In this document: piece after piece, positions 11,146-22,860 of the stretch
Numbering within the stretch: the stretch's first letter is position 1
How the letters are laid out: the number at the start of each line of letters is the position of its first letter
NCBI GenBank assembly: GCA_014526335.1
Contig: JACTAT010000061.1
Coordinates: forward strand, 2,074,421 to 2,138,420
Source of the DNA: Chrysaora quinquecirrha
Taxonomy: Eukaryota; Cnidaria; Scyphozoa; Semaeostomeae; Pelagiidae
Reading direction: 5' to 3'
DNA length: 64,000 nt
The notes under the pieces: generated by a model
The model's input: only the letters and a program-made list of their open reading frames with translations
The model's database searches: none
Told to the model about the DNA's origin: nothing
Made by a program: the position numbers and the translations under genes

Positions 11146-11825
11146 ATAGCCATGTGTAGAGATTCTTTACGAAAAATCAACCCATATGTAGGGAAATTGG
11201 CGCTGAAAAAGTTACCCATGTGGGCGGCACGTCTAGTATAACGAACAATGGAAGTACCCCGGGCAAGTGTGCTTCACGTCATTGTCTTTTTTAAGATTTA
11301 CGGTATCAAAATTGATGTTCCCATTACAGCGTAAGAGATGGGGATACGACCGTGTCGTTAAAAAATGTTGAACCAATTTAAACTTTTTCTGATCTGTAAA
11401 ACATGTTCCCATATCATTGGGATATCATCGTAAGCGTCGCCGTAGCATCGACGTCCCCGTCATCCCGATAATAAGGAGACCGTCTTTACTCTCTCTGGTC
11501 TCCAATTAAAGGGGGATTGAATGATCAGGGGGATGGAAAATACCTCAAAGTAAAAGGCATGGGGCTTTGAATTGCTTGGGGGATTAGAAAATTTTTGGAT
11601 TCTAACCGGAAAGTGCGGCCATAGATCTAAATTCATCTAGGTACCAAAGGAAATTCGTAAAAACTTATTGTATCTTTTCAAAATTTGCTGCTACGTGCTT
11701 ACCCTCCCCCCAATTTGCCCCCTTTGCATTTGCGGAGGAAGCCTTGTTATCCACGAAGGAGCGTTGCCTCATGCTTATCAAAACGAGACTGACAAGAATT
11801 GCTTTCTGTTGAAGGAAAGCAAAAA
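11146..11825. other. Upstream region of SZRD1
   Basis: Contains a repeat with ATTAAAGGGGGATTG and GATCAGGGGG words (about 11500-11610) that reappears at 22160-22510. The last 130 bases before the ATG are the likely promoter and leader of SZRD1. No TATA box is evident. Confidence 0.45.
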
Positions 11826-14800
11826 ATGGCGGACGACGTTTTAGATTCCTGGGAAGATGCAACCGATATCGGGGTAAGAAAGCATACGTTTCACTGTATT
11901 TGCAAAGAAAAATTTTGTTCGGTGTTTTAATTAATTGCAAAAATATATTTATGTTGCATAAATGCTTCTGATAATTGTGAATTTTGCACCAAAAGTTACG
12001 CAATTCAAGAGCTTAAATTTCAGCTGAAAGTTTAGGCCCGTTGTGTTGCTCCGTCATCATCCCGACATTGCTTTTGCAATTCTTACAAGAGCAATGTCGA
12101 CCTCCTAGAGCCAAGTGTAAACCAGTCTAGATTTCGTGGTAAGAATGCACCTAAGCTGAAATTTGAGAAGTGACTTGAGAACACTTATATTTAATAATAA
12201 ATGTAGGCCTATACGGATCAAGAAGGAAAACCGTGAAAGCAAAGGAAAAACAAATGGTTTATAATATATTTCAGTACAGATATGATATGGGTGCTTAAAA
12301 TTCTTTTTTTTGACATATTGAAGTGCATTCGGCTGATAATATAGCCCACATGACCTTGAAAATTGATCCTAGCACACCTGAGATCTTGCCAAAACCTACC
12401 ACAATATCCAGACTGGGTTTTTTATTTTCGGTTTCTGGTCAGCTTGCAACACTGGCAATGGCACTGCTACCCAACTTGCCACACGACCAAGTCGCTAAAC
12501 ATTTCATGTAGAGATGTCACCCTGTTCTAGTCAACTCGCCACACCTTGGTGGTTAACTCACCTAAATGCAAAATTTTCCTTTATGAAAATCTAGTAAAGG
12601 CTTTCTTGAAAGCTTTTCAGCAATTTCTTTTAAAACATTGGGGGCACTACCCCTAAACCCTTGTTTCTCACGCTTATAGAGTTGACTTGTTCAGTTGTGT
12701 TGTAAGTCCTGTTTGAAGAGACGGGTCGGCCAGATATGCAGCGACTTGACTGTGGCAGTGTGGCTAGTTGACCTGTTATTCAATAAATTGTCTTGTCTTG
12801 CCCCATAATAATTTCATTTTGAAGTTTATATTCTCATTATCTTTACGAACATTTTAGGAGTTTGAGAAAAGAATGGATCAAAGAGAGAAAGAAATTCTAA
12901 GACAAGAAGAATTACAAAAGCAAGCAGAAGCAAAGTAAACATTTTGCATTTTTGCCAGGTTGCATTCTTTGTACTTAGACTTGAGAATTGTGATAAACAA
13001 CATTTTCGGGCCTACTTAAAAGCTTTTTCCATCTGAAACTCTTCAGAGTATAAACGTCAGAAACAAACCAAAACAATGAACTAAGGCAGAATTTACACCC
13101 AGATGCGGCTCGAAATGCACCAATTAGAAAGTGAAGCTGAATTGGCATTATGTTTTAAACCAGACTGGAAAGTATGTACACAATCTCCAGGTAAACAATA
13201 GGCCCTATGTTCTTTCATGTGCGCACTTCCACATGCAATCTGCAAGAATTCAAGTCTGGGTTTTAAACACCAATCAGCTTAGCAGGATGCATCTTTCATG
13301 AAATTTTTTATGTGTTTATCGCAATTCTGAAGTTTTGTATATCTTATGTTTTAACTGAAAAACTATTCACTGAGGCCAAGAAAAAAATTCAGAGTAGAGG
13401 TACGATTTTCTTGCTGTAATTGTGTGACAATCTTACAATAACAATAGAAATTGGTGTGAAAGTCTAAAAAACAAATCCTTGTTTTCTGGTGTTTTTCATG
13501 GAGATTTGCCTTACCTTCAGTGTCACATGTAACGTGAAATGCACCCTGGCAACTTTGTTTATAAAAACCCATATTGAAGTACCAGTTTGTACTATGATGC
13601 AGTTCTTCAGTGTACCAAAGTTCTTTTGTGTGCATAGCAAAGTTTCCACACTGGGATTTGTATCATTCACTGGTCTTTTGCAGGAATTCTCTATACTGTG
13701 AAGACCTGCATTCTGTGTTTGTTAAATTTATAAAGAGAATCACGTTACCATTAAGTTACATTTAATTTTGAATTTTCAAAAATTCCTTCCTAACAAAAAT
13801 TTGATGTTGATCCAGACTGAGCACCTTTTTGTAATTTAAGAAATTCCTAAGTGTTTTTGCTGAACCCAATACCCTCAGATTTTGAAATAAAAAGAAGTTT
13901 TGCTTGTGAATCCTTGAACATTTTGTTTTTGCATATGAAAGTTTTTGCACATCTTCCATACAGTCCTGGCCGTTTATGGCGGGCGATCGCCCGCGCGCTC
14001 CTCCACGCCCGCCTCCATTGCTCAAGGCGGGCGTTTAGACCGCCCGCCTCTTCAACTGTTTTCATAATAAATCGGCTATCTTTAAAACACGGAATATGGA
14101 ATGACGGAATGGAATGACGGAATGACGGAATGGAATGGCGGAATGACGGAATGACGGAATGGAATGAAGGCCTAATATGTAAATACCTTGAATTTCACCC
14201 GAAAATGCTTATAAATCTTTGCTTTGGCTTCTAAGTAACAGATAAATGTCAATAAATCATCGAGATCCATTGAATTGTACGTTTTATAGCACCATTCCAT
14301 GTTTTCTAAAACGATTCCGTGTTTTCAAAAACGATTCCGTGTTTTCTAAAACGATTCCGTGTTTTCTAAAACGATTCCGTGTTTTCTAAAACGATTCCGT
14401 GTTTTCAAAAACGATTCCGTGTTTTCTAAAACGATTCCGTGTTTTCAAAAACGATTCCGTGTTTTCTAAAACGATTCCGTGTTTTCTAAAATGATTCCAT
14501 AAAATGCTTGGGAATCCCCTTTTGTCTGAAAAGTGATTGCCGGAAATAGCATGTAATTAAATCGTTGTTTTGTCTAACCTGAACTTCAACACATGTGGTC
14601 CTTTGCTGTGTCTCTTTTTCTGTGATGGACTAAGTGCTGGAAAGATGTCTCTGAGCAAATCATTCAGGGTTTCAAAACTTTAACCCATAGCGGACGATTT
14701 GAAAATTTTCAAATGGGAAGATGTCGTTCGAGAAGAAGAGATCGGGCGAGGATGATTTATGAGGCATTTATGTGTAACAAGAAAACATTTTTCAATAAAT

Positions 14801-16931
14801 AACACTTGATATGCTTAAGTCCTCCGAATAATTCTACCTCGTAGTACATAGCGCTACTGTTCTATCATCGGATACTTTTTTAATACTGATAGTCAATGTT
14901 CTGTTATTTTCGATCGACTTTTTTATTACTTTTAATCAATGTTCTGTTATTTTCGATCGAGATCTTGTTTCAGTTCCAAGCAATTTAAGTAGCTTTTGAC
15001 TGTTCTGTTCGTCGTTTTACTATTCGCCTTTTTGTTATAGCTTTTCGATATAAAGAAGCTGTACAGTAAGAAATAGTCATGCTCTTTCCTTAATACCTTG
15101 TTACCTTTTAATGCGCCCCTCCAATTTTGTGCCTTCAATAAACGCGCCTCTAACTTTTGTTCAATTTCTTGTTCAACCTTATTTCTTGATTTAGCCAGGA
15201 TTATATCAGAAAATCTACTTTTCTACAAATACAATATGGGGTGAGTTTGGCGAGTTTAATCTAATAACAACATGAACTAGGCCCCAAGCTATGGGGCATT
15301 TATTGCGTCTGGTGACGGAAATAAAGACTTGTGGAATGCTTGAGCCTGGGCAGTCTAAAAAAATTTGCATTTAACACAAATTGCCTCCTTGGCTTCAAAA
15401 AGGAAAATAATCACTCAAAGGAAAATCGAACAAAATTACATAAATTAACATTTTTTACAGTCCATCCACATCTACAAAGCTATTTTAAAGGAATTGCTCG
15501 CCATCATTGTCATTAAATTGAATGAGTGAGACATGAATGAGACAGTTTGTCAATACTCAAATTCTCTGACAATCAGACAAAATTTTCTGACAATTAGACA
15601 ATTCTCTGACAATGAGACAATTTTCAGACAAAAGGGGATTCCCAAGCAATTTATGGAATCGTTTTAGAAAACACGGAATCGTTTTTGAAAACACGGAATC
15701 GTTTTAGAAAACACGGAATCGTTTTAGAAAACATGGAATGGTGCTATAAAACGTACAATTCAATGGATCTCGATGATTTATTGACATTTATCTGTTACTT
15801 AGAAGCCAAAGCAAAGATTTATAAGCATATTCGGGTGAAATTCAAGGTATTTACAAAATAGGCCCTCATTCCATTCCGTCATTCCGTCATTCCGCCATTC
15901 CATTCCGTCATTCCGTCATTCCATTCCGTCATTCCATATTCCGTGTTTTAAAGATAGCCATTATAAAGTCAAACTGTACGCAAAAATAGAAATTGCGATA
16001 AAAGATTAAAAACAACACAAAAAATCAAGTAGAACATTAATCCATGTGCATTCAGTACATTCTGAAAGCATTCTGCTGAGATTCTAAGTAGTTTATAAAT
16101 CGCCCGCCTGATTTGGCGAGGAGGGCGATTTGACCGCCCGCCTGCTAAAATGTTCATGGCCAGGACTGGAACTTCCATAGTGTATGTGTTTGTATGCCTC
16201 CAAACCTCAAACTTATGAGCAAGCATCAGTGGTGTAGCCAGACATCCAACATTGGACATGCAAAAGGGCATGATTAAAGAAACTTATGTGGTGGTTTTTA
16301 GAAAAAACAACCAAGTTGTATCCTTAAGCATTTTTACATCATTTTAGCCTATAAAAAACTTGGCAATTACTTGTTTGCAACTGCCCCCCTCCCATGTGAC
16401 CCCTCTTGGCTTTACCACTGGCAAGCATACAACCTGACAAAACATTTGCTTTTTCATTTCAGTGCTTTGCAGTATAATAGCATTTCACTACAGGAAGAAA
16501 CAGGAAAATCAGAGTATGTCCCACAGGTAAAAATTCATTTCTTATGAATTTCTGGAATTTTAGAATATTTCGAATTGAAGATGATTGTTGTCAGTGAGTT
16601 TGTGAAAGCACATAAAAAATTATAGGACCAGAACAGGTGCAGAACTTGTGGCATGTAGCCTTTGATGATGAGCTTTGTATGGAAATGCACAGAAGCTGAG
16701 TTGCCTTGTCATAGCCAATGGGTCATGAAGAGGTCTAAGAGGAGCAGATTTTTTCTTTTGGCTTTGTTCAGTAGACTAGTAAGCTATGTATTGTTAAGGA
16801 AGCTATTCAAGCTGTTTCAGGCTTTCACGATTATGGTTTTGATGATCAATCTTGATGCTGCTGGTTGATGATCATCATAAGGATGATGAGGATGATACCA
16901 ATGATGACGATGATGACGATGATGATGATGG

Positions 16932-16966
<35 letters not shown>

Positions 16967-19612
16967 ATGATGATGATGATTGTTATGATGATGATGATTA
17001 TGATGACGATGATGATGATGGTGATGATGGTGATGATGATGATGATGATGATGATAATGATGATGATGATGATAAATGATGATGATGATAATGATGATAA
17101 TAATGATGTTCATGATGATGATTGTAATGATGATTGCAATGGTGATGGTGATGATTATGATGATGATGAAATCTCATTCTTAATTTTACAGATCAAGATT
17201 CTAAAGCGTCAAAATGGTCCATTGCAACAAAAGACCCAGCAAAAAACAACAAAACCAACAAAAACATTAGCGGAGAAAGAAGCCGATTATGCAGCTGCAA
17301 GGTAGATATACAGTCATTTCCACTTAAACCTTAACTCATCTTTTTTGTATAAGAGTAAGACCAGATTACATTTCCCAAAGAAAAATATCAGCTTGAAAAA
17401 TACTTCAAATATAAGGCACGACTAAAGCCAATTTATTAGGGTTTAATATGTGACAGAGGCTATTTTGTATATTATTCCCCGCTTGCATCGCATTAGAACT
17501 AGAGAAGCTTTTTATGTGTCTCGTGATTGGTGGTAGCTATCTCGTACAATCAAGAAAAATATCAGCTTAAAACATCTTACAGATATAATTCTTTGTTATT
17601 ATAATCATTTAAGCCCTGGCCAAATGACTAGATTTTTCTCTCGACTTTTCGCTATACAAAAATTTAGTGCAAAATCTAATCGTTCTATTCGTAAAAAAAA
17701 ATGTTAAAATCGTTCATTCCCCATTTCTTCGTACGACTTTGTTCTCTCACTCAACAAATTACTGCGAAATGTATAGTAAAATGTATAGCAATTCGGCCAG
17801 ATCACTATACTTCGCTAGAATTTTGAAGCAAAAATGTATTGTTGAAAGTCGATCTAAAATTCTGGTCGGTTTGCCAGAGCTTAACAACTATTTTAACTTT
17901 CTGTTATGCCCGAAAATGTTTCCGCTGTTTATCGCAATTTTGAAATTTTGTACTACTCAGAAACTATTTATTTTAACTTCATAGAGCAAGGATCATGGGT
18001 GATTACAGCAATTCTAATCAAGAAGAAGATTCAAAGTATGTACCATTGCTTATCATTACTTTGAATTTTAATCGTCTTAAAAGATATCCACTGATGATAT
18101 ATACTAAAAGACAATAATTATGGCTACTATATTAATTAAGCATTCTAAGGATGTGAAGTGAAGATGCTTATGAATACGGTATGGAATGAACATGCCAATA
18201 AATAAACTTTGGAATAAAGATGCTATTGAATACGGTATGAAATGAAGATGCTAATGAATACAGTATGAAATGAAGATGCTTATGAATAAAGTATGAAACG
18301 AAGAAGCCAATGAATACGGTATGAAATGAAGATGCTTATGAATACAGTATGAAATGAAGATGTTAATGAATATTATATGAAATGAAGATGCTAGTGAATA
18401 TGGAATGAAACGAAAATGCTAATGAATGTGGTATGAAATGGAGATGCCGATGAATATTGTTAGAAATTGAGATGCTAACTTACATGATAGAGCATTATAT
18501 TTTGTCATTATTTTTGCAGAAAAGTAATTTTATCTTCTGAAACTACAACATCAAATGGTAAAATCTCAAGCCCATCGACAAGAACAGAGTAAGCTTATTT
18601 ATATGAGTTTTATTTCAATAGTTTTGCTTAGAAATTAAAGACCCGACGTGTCAACCAGCAAACAAAGTCTCAGTCAGCTGTTGATTGGCCGCCTTCTGAT
18701 TCAGTTAGACACATGAGATACTTGGGCTAACTGCTAGTATATAGTAATACCATTTGAGAACAGGTTTAGACCCCGTTTACCTCAGACTTGGAAGATGCGG
18801 ATCCATACCCTTCGGGAACGATTTTGGTTCAGTTTCAACGGGAACGGATTGGGAACAGACCCAACTGGATGCGCTTTTCTAGCGGACTCAAAAAGATACA
18901 CCCAATTTCCCAAAAAGGAAGGAATCCATGCGTACTCTTGTAAAGTCTATCGTAACCTTTTCGGGAACGTGTAAATGGGGTCTTAATAGGGCTTTTTGTT
19001 GGGGGGTCTAGTGGGAAGAGAAAACCTCGGGCTGTATGGCTGCAAGGGTTATACAAATATGTACGGTGCTGAAGAAGGCTCAACATAGCCGAAACACAAA
19101 AAGTCAAACGGGAGGAGAGCCTTGGGCTGTATGACTTAGAGAATTACTCGGCGATTTCATTGAGCTCTATAGCTCAGTGGAAACGTCGTAGGCTCTTTGG
19201 TCATGCAGTCTTGGGTTCAAATACCATCAATTGTAGTATGCCACTTGTGGAAAAATCTATCCTTGTGTTCGCCATTCATGACAAATATATATAAAAAGTT
19301 ATGGTGCTAAAGAAGGCTCAAATAGCCGAAACAAAAAAAATTTAAATGGCAGGAGGGTCTTAGGCTGTATGATTTGGAGAGTTACTCGGCGATTTCATTG
19401 AGCTCTTTAGCTCAGTGGAGTGGAAATGTCGTTGGCCCTCTCCCCTTGCACTCCAGGTTCAAATCCCGTCTATTGTGGTATGCCATTTTTCAAAAAAATC
19501 CTTCTCAAATAGATGCATCTTGGTTCCACCTAAACTCATCCGGTACCTATCATTATAATCGTCACGTTTTTTTCCTTTTAGTTCACCAAGTAACAACAAG
19601 TCAAAGAGGTAG
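11826..19612 (+). CDS. SZRD1: SUZ domain-containing protein 1 (SZRD1) homolog
   Basis: Seven exons join in frame: 11826-11873, 12858-12934, 16463-16526, 17192-17301, 17985-18035, 18520-18588, 19582-19612 (TAG at 19610-19612). They encode 149 residues; human SZRD1 is about 152. The start MADDVLDSWEDATDIG matches the acidic N-terminus of the family. IKILKR with LAEKEADYAAARARIMGD is the SUZ domain, an RNA-binding-type motif shared with R3H/SUZ proteins. The last exon reads SPSNNKSKR and stops; the usual C-terminal GPDG-type SUZ-C motif is not seen. A GT follows the AG at 19608, so splicing to an unseen further exon cannot be excluded. Every internal junction is a GT-AG pair. The introns hold most of the mobile DNA of this part of the window. 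Confidence 0.87.
12998..13345. repeat. Family R8 element (ACCAATCAGAAAGTG type), SZRD1 intron 2
   Basis: Shares AACATTTTCGGGC, CTTCAGARTATAAACGTCAGAAA and AATGCACCAATYAGAAAGTG with 53655-54090. The right part carries TTTATCGCAATTCTGAA, also seen at 17925 and 54070. Partial and diverged. Confidence 0.65.
14098..14166. repeat. GGAATGACGGAATGACGG repeat in the left arm
   Basis: Tandem GGAATGACGGAAT units at about 14098-14166. The inverse, ATTCCGTCATTCCGTC, is at 15885-15945 in the right arm. Confidence 0.9.
14300..14500. repeat. 20-bp minisatellite GATTCCGTGTTTTCTAAAAC
   Basis: About ten tandem units of 20 bp that vary mainly at one position (TTTTCTAAAA or TTTTCAAAAA). About four inverse units lie at 15650-15740. 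Unit number therefore differs between the two transposon arms. Confidence 0.95.
16870..17175. repeat. (GAT)n microsatellite in SZRD1 intron 3
   Basis: About 300 bp of GATGAT with variants. It ends roughly 15 bases before the acceptor of the exon at 17192. Asp-rich, Met-rich and His-rich frames across it are not genes. Confidence 0.92.
17615..17965. repeat. Old foldback element in SZRD1 intron 4
   Basis: The left part GCCCTGGCCAAATGACTAGA is mirrored by CTAAAATTCTGGTCGGTTTGCC on the right. A TTTCCGCTGTTTATCGCAATTTTGAA word links the right side to family R8. Boundaries are approximate. Confidence 0.5.
18150..18480. repeat. 28-bp minisatellite field, locus 2 (inverse strand)
   Basis: Roughly ten units of GATGCTAATGAATACAGTAT + GAAATGAA. 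This is the inverse of the unit at 24600-25280. It lies in SZRD1 intron 5. Confidence 0.9.
19050..19520 (+). repeat. Two tandem copies of a tRNA-derived SINE
   Basis: Units of about 235 bp repeat: each has a GCTGAAGAAGGCTCAA-like word, then GCCGAAAC, GATTTCATTGAGCTC, an A-box TAGCTCAGTGG (19175-19185 and about 19408-19418) and a B-box-like GGTTCAAAT. The A and B boxes give the internal RNA polymerase III promoter signature. The sequence around them does not form an acceptor stem, so these are tRNA-derived SINEs or decayed tRNA copies, not working tRNA genes. Confidence 0.65.
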
Positions 19613-21780
19613 CAAAACGGAGGTACTATCTTTCCATGTTTTCTGGATTTATGTTTCATAGTTAAGTATTTTCAAATATCGGGGATCGTTCTACTGGTTT
19701 TATCGGAATATTTCGCCTTTTGGATGTTAGAAACTACTGTCTATTATCGCTTGGTAGCATTTTTATTTAGCCTCATTTTCATACCCACCGTTCATGGAAT
19801 CGAGGCTGAATTTTAATTGGTTTATCAAATGTTGGAGAGACTCCAGAGATACTGGGCATAACGCCTGTAGTTTTATAGCCGTGAAGTTTTATTGCAATGT
19901 TGCGCATTTGTCAGTGGCCTCAGGAAAGCTGCTCATGCACGTTTTATCAAGGCCATTCGCGTTCTTGTTATGGTTCGGCTTCTGTTCTAGCAGGAATTTA
20001 CTTGTCTTGAATTCAAATGCCGCTCATATAGCACGGAAATTCTCAGCAAGAGCTGACTTCAAAACCCTATGGTGATTAATGCCCTGATGAAAGCAATGTA
20101 CGAAGCTTTTTATGAGATGCTAGAAAAGCCTAAAGTGCTGGCCTTTGCCTCAGAAATGCAGACAGTCTTAAAAGGCACGTTTCATCTGAGAGTAGTCGTT
20201 CGGATCGTCTACATGTATAAAGCTTCACAATGAGGACTCTGGTGCTGACTGAATTCTAATTTCGTTAGACATATGCCTTGTTGTATGGCTCAGATTTGGT
20301 CTTATAGCGAAACACTTGTTTTGACTGAAGTGGCAGATAGATGGTTTCACCTTCTGTTGTATTGTGAATCAACTGGAAAGCGTTGTTCGCTAATGCCCTA
20401 ATGCTTTAATTGTTCGCATACCCCCATTACGGCCATCAAAGTTATACGAAACGCTGAACTTGACGTTCCAGGAAAGCGGTTAAAGATTGGAGCAGTGCAA
20501 GAATGTTACTAAACTTTTGGTCATGGGTGGTGGCTTGGACATTCCCTAAAATTCTGGTACACTGGATTGAATCTGCCGGATTTTTTGACAGAACCTGTTG
20601 CATTGGTGTTTCTTGAAAACAAAGCTATTGTTGCATCTTTTTCCAAATTTTGTTGTACTGAATTTAACAAGACGATTGGAACCACGTTCAGTCTTGCAGC
20701 TTGCCGTTCAATGCATGACAGAAAGGCATGTGTATGTCTTGTGTGACAGCTTGCTTGTGGTGCTGTTGTATGAAGATACATTTCTCCGCACAACATTTCT
20801 TGGAATACCCTGTTGAGGATGAGGTTAAATAGTACTGGAAGATGCAGCTTTAGTTGCAGCACTTGACAGATAATGTTCACCTGTTGGATGTGTTACGCAA
20901 GCCAACATCGAAAACTATTGCATGATATCGAACGGGCTGCTTATTGCATGAAAATGCTCTTTCAACAATTTGGTGGCAATTCGAATTTCTGGAATTTCTC
21001 TATATGAAATACGGAAATTGCACTGTCGCTCAGAGCACTCAACAAACTGTTGCATGAACTGTTGAAAAATCAACCAGATGTTTCCTACCGCATAGCAAGA
21101 TATGTTGCATGATGTGTTGCATTTGTGTTTCGTACGATGAGCTTTTCGTGGATTCAGCGCAACAAATATTCGTATTAGACGCAACTGAAAAGAATAATTC
21201 ACAGGAATTCGCAGTGAAACCAAAGGAATCTGCGTCCGAACCTCTATCCCCCAACGTCAACGAGTTTTATAATATCTGGTCAATAGAGTTGAATTGGATA
21301 GGTGTTCTGAAAGTTGAATTGGACTGAATTTAAATTTGATGTATTGAATAGAATGTTCTTATTTTCAATTGAAATTAAAATTCGGAGAGTTTCGTAGAAG
21401 ACTGAGTTCCGGAATTCGTTGGAATCGCCATACTTGGGTTTTGAATTACCAATATTGAATTTTCACGCAAATCGAGAATCAGGCCCCGCGGGATATCCCA
21501 GCAATCTGCAGACAGCGAAGAAGTCTCGCGGGTATGGATTGTTGGGATCTTTGTAAAGATTCCGGAGCCTGTATGAAAATATAACACTTTGACAAAACTA
21601 AACAGATGGAGCTGACGTTTAGTTTAAGATTTAAGAAACGTTTTACAAATTGCGTACCGTATTTTTTTAAAATTCAGTTTCTTGTATTTCTTATGAAGTT
21701 TTAAGTAATTAAAATTTAAGGGTTAGAACGTTGTCTGAATACTCGCACAACTGCGCTGAGTTTTACATAGTAGTAAAGTT
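19613..21780. other. Intergenic, no gene recognised
   Basis: About 2 kb with several open frames of 60-120 residues on both strands, none with domain features, splice context or family resemblance. Probably decayed repeats (TTGTTGCATG-type words around 20600-21120). No RNA gene recognised. Confidence 0.45.
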
Positions 21781-21796
21781 CACGATTTCAAGTTTC

Positions 21797-22010
21797 GATC
21801 TAGACTTATTACAATTTTTCCCAGCCATCCCCAGTCAATATTGATTACTACGACTCATTTAAAACGTGTAAGATTAAGTTTAACGCTGAGTTTTTATATA
21901 GTATAGTTCCAAGAGATCCAGTTTGATCTAGACTTATTACAGCTATTCCAGTTATCACTAACGCAAAGCGACAACTACGACTCGTGTAATAAGTGTAAGG
22001 CTTATGTGTA
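21797..22010. repeat. Two old TAGACTTATTAC-type MITE copies
   Basis: TAGACTTATTACA occurs at about 21799 and 21920, each followed by CCAG..ATC words and then ACTACGACTC and GTGTAA-like ends. They are diverged relatives of the 9-bp-duplication family best preserved at 57195-57328. Confidence 0.6.
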
Positions 22011-22159
22011 AGAATAGTGTAGCCTTCAATTGCAGTTGCTTTGTGGGGTGGCTTAAAGTCCCCTAAGGACGTTTAAAAGGGCCTTATTGTCAACATCACT
22101 TGCTTAGCGGTGCCGCTCTTGTTAAAAGAACGTTTTCGTTTTCTTGCTGCTCTGAAGTT

Positions 22160-22520
22160 CCGAATAATTGGGGAGGGATGGGAATGATCAGGGGGTTGAA
22201 ATTATTGTCAAAAATTGTTGTTAAAAATATTGTTAATAAACGGGGGGGGGGGGGCTAGAAAAAAGGGGGAATGAGATACAAAACCAATTGCTTTAGCAAG
22301 AAACTCTAATTTTCGTACGATATCATACAATAGCAAACGAAAGCTATTTTTCAAGATAGCGATAAAAAATATGAATTTTATAGTCAGTTAACTCGTAGGA
22401 CAGCAAAGAAAATCTTATTTTAATTAAATTTCAATTTATTCATTTAGCAATTCAACTTATATAAGGGGAGAGGTTGGAATAAGAGCAAGGGGGTTGGAAA
22501 ACTTTTCAAAAATTAACAAG
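22160..22520. repeat. GATCAGGGGGTTG-type repeat, inverted halves
   Basis: AATTGGGGAGGGATGGGAATGATCAGG is followed by a G10 run at 22242-22254 and, further right, by AGGGGAGAGGTTGGAATAAG. Similar words are upstream of SZRD1 (11500-11610). Likely a MITE; ends not defined. Confidence 0.5.
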
Positions 22521-22704
22521 CGGAGGGATGATTATTCGGTATTCTAGAGACTTAACAATCTTAGTCTAACTTTGACTAATTTCGAGCTGCCTGTCCACAA
22601 CATCAACAGTTAATTTAAATACTGGCTTGGATAACTGGTCTCATTTTTCGAAGTCTTAGAAATCGTGCAATGTCCAATGTAAAGCTGTCTTTGGATTGCA
22701 ACCC

Positions 22705-22860
22705 GTCATAGATGTTTATTATCAGTCCCTATCCCTCAGTCCCAGTTATCGCTTATCAAGCCGAGGCTAGCGCCAAACCGAGATCGCTCAGCTGCTGGCT
22801 TCCACTACTCAATAGCGATAACTATGGCTCGAGTAATTGGAGTGCTAGCTGTCTTGCTAT
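22705..22860. repeat. Old CCCAGTTATCGC-type MITE copy
   Basis: Shares CCCAGTTATCGCT, CCGAGGCTAGC and GAGATCGCTCA with the intact MITE at 57195-57328. The terminal repeats are decayed here. Confidence 0.65.

Larger units (their letters stand above)
13953..16179. mobile_element. 2.2-kb inverted-repeat DNA transposon with 8-bp target duplication
   Basis: The element spans 13961-16171 and is bracketed by CTTCCATA at 13953-13960 and 16172-16179. The ends are CAGTCCTGGCC and its inverse GGCCAGGACTG (plus GAA). The arms of roughly 0.55 kb are inverse copies of each other. From the ends inward each has a GC-rich CGCCCGC block, a GGAATGACGGAATGA repeat, a unique part, and a 20-bp GATTCCGTGTTTTCTAAAAC tandem repeat. 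About 1.1 kb of unrelated AT-rich sequence (14520-15630) lies between the arms. No transposase frame is seen, so the element is nonautonomous. An 8-bp duplication fits hAT or P-type elements, but the family is not established. It lies wholly within SZRD1 intron 2. Confidence 0.85.

Noticed and set aside
11826..12934. Start of eIF3 subunit J (acidic DSWED N-terminus)
   Set aside because: Downstream exons carry a SUZ domain (IKILKR, LAEKEADYAAARARIMG) and the total length fits SZRD1, not eIF3J.
14300..14500. CRISPR-like array of 20-bp repeats
   Set aside because: Units are directly adjacent without spacers, in a eukaryotic intron, and form one arm of an inverted-repeat transposon.
16817..17305. 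Poly-His, poly-Asp and poly-Met proteins
   Set aside because: All are frames of the GAT microsatellite; only the last part overlaps a real SZRD1 exon.
19167..19245. A tRNA gene (A-box TAGCTCAGTGG, B-box GGTTCAAAT)
   Set aside because: No acceptor stem pairing around the boxes, and the sequence is part of a 235-bp repeated unit; treated as tRNA-derived SINE.
20521..21260. Minus-strand frames of 73-119 residues
   Set aside because: No family resemblance, no splice-site context and repeat-like TTGTTGCAT words; probably chance frames.
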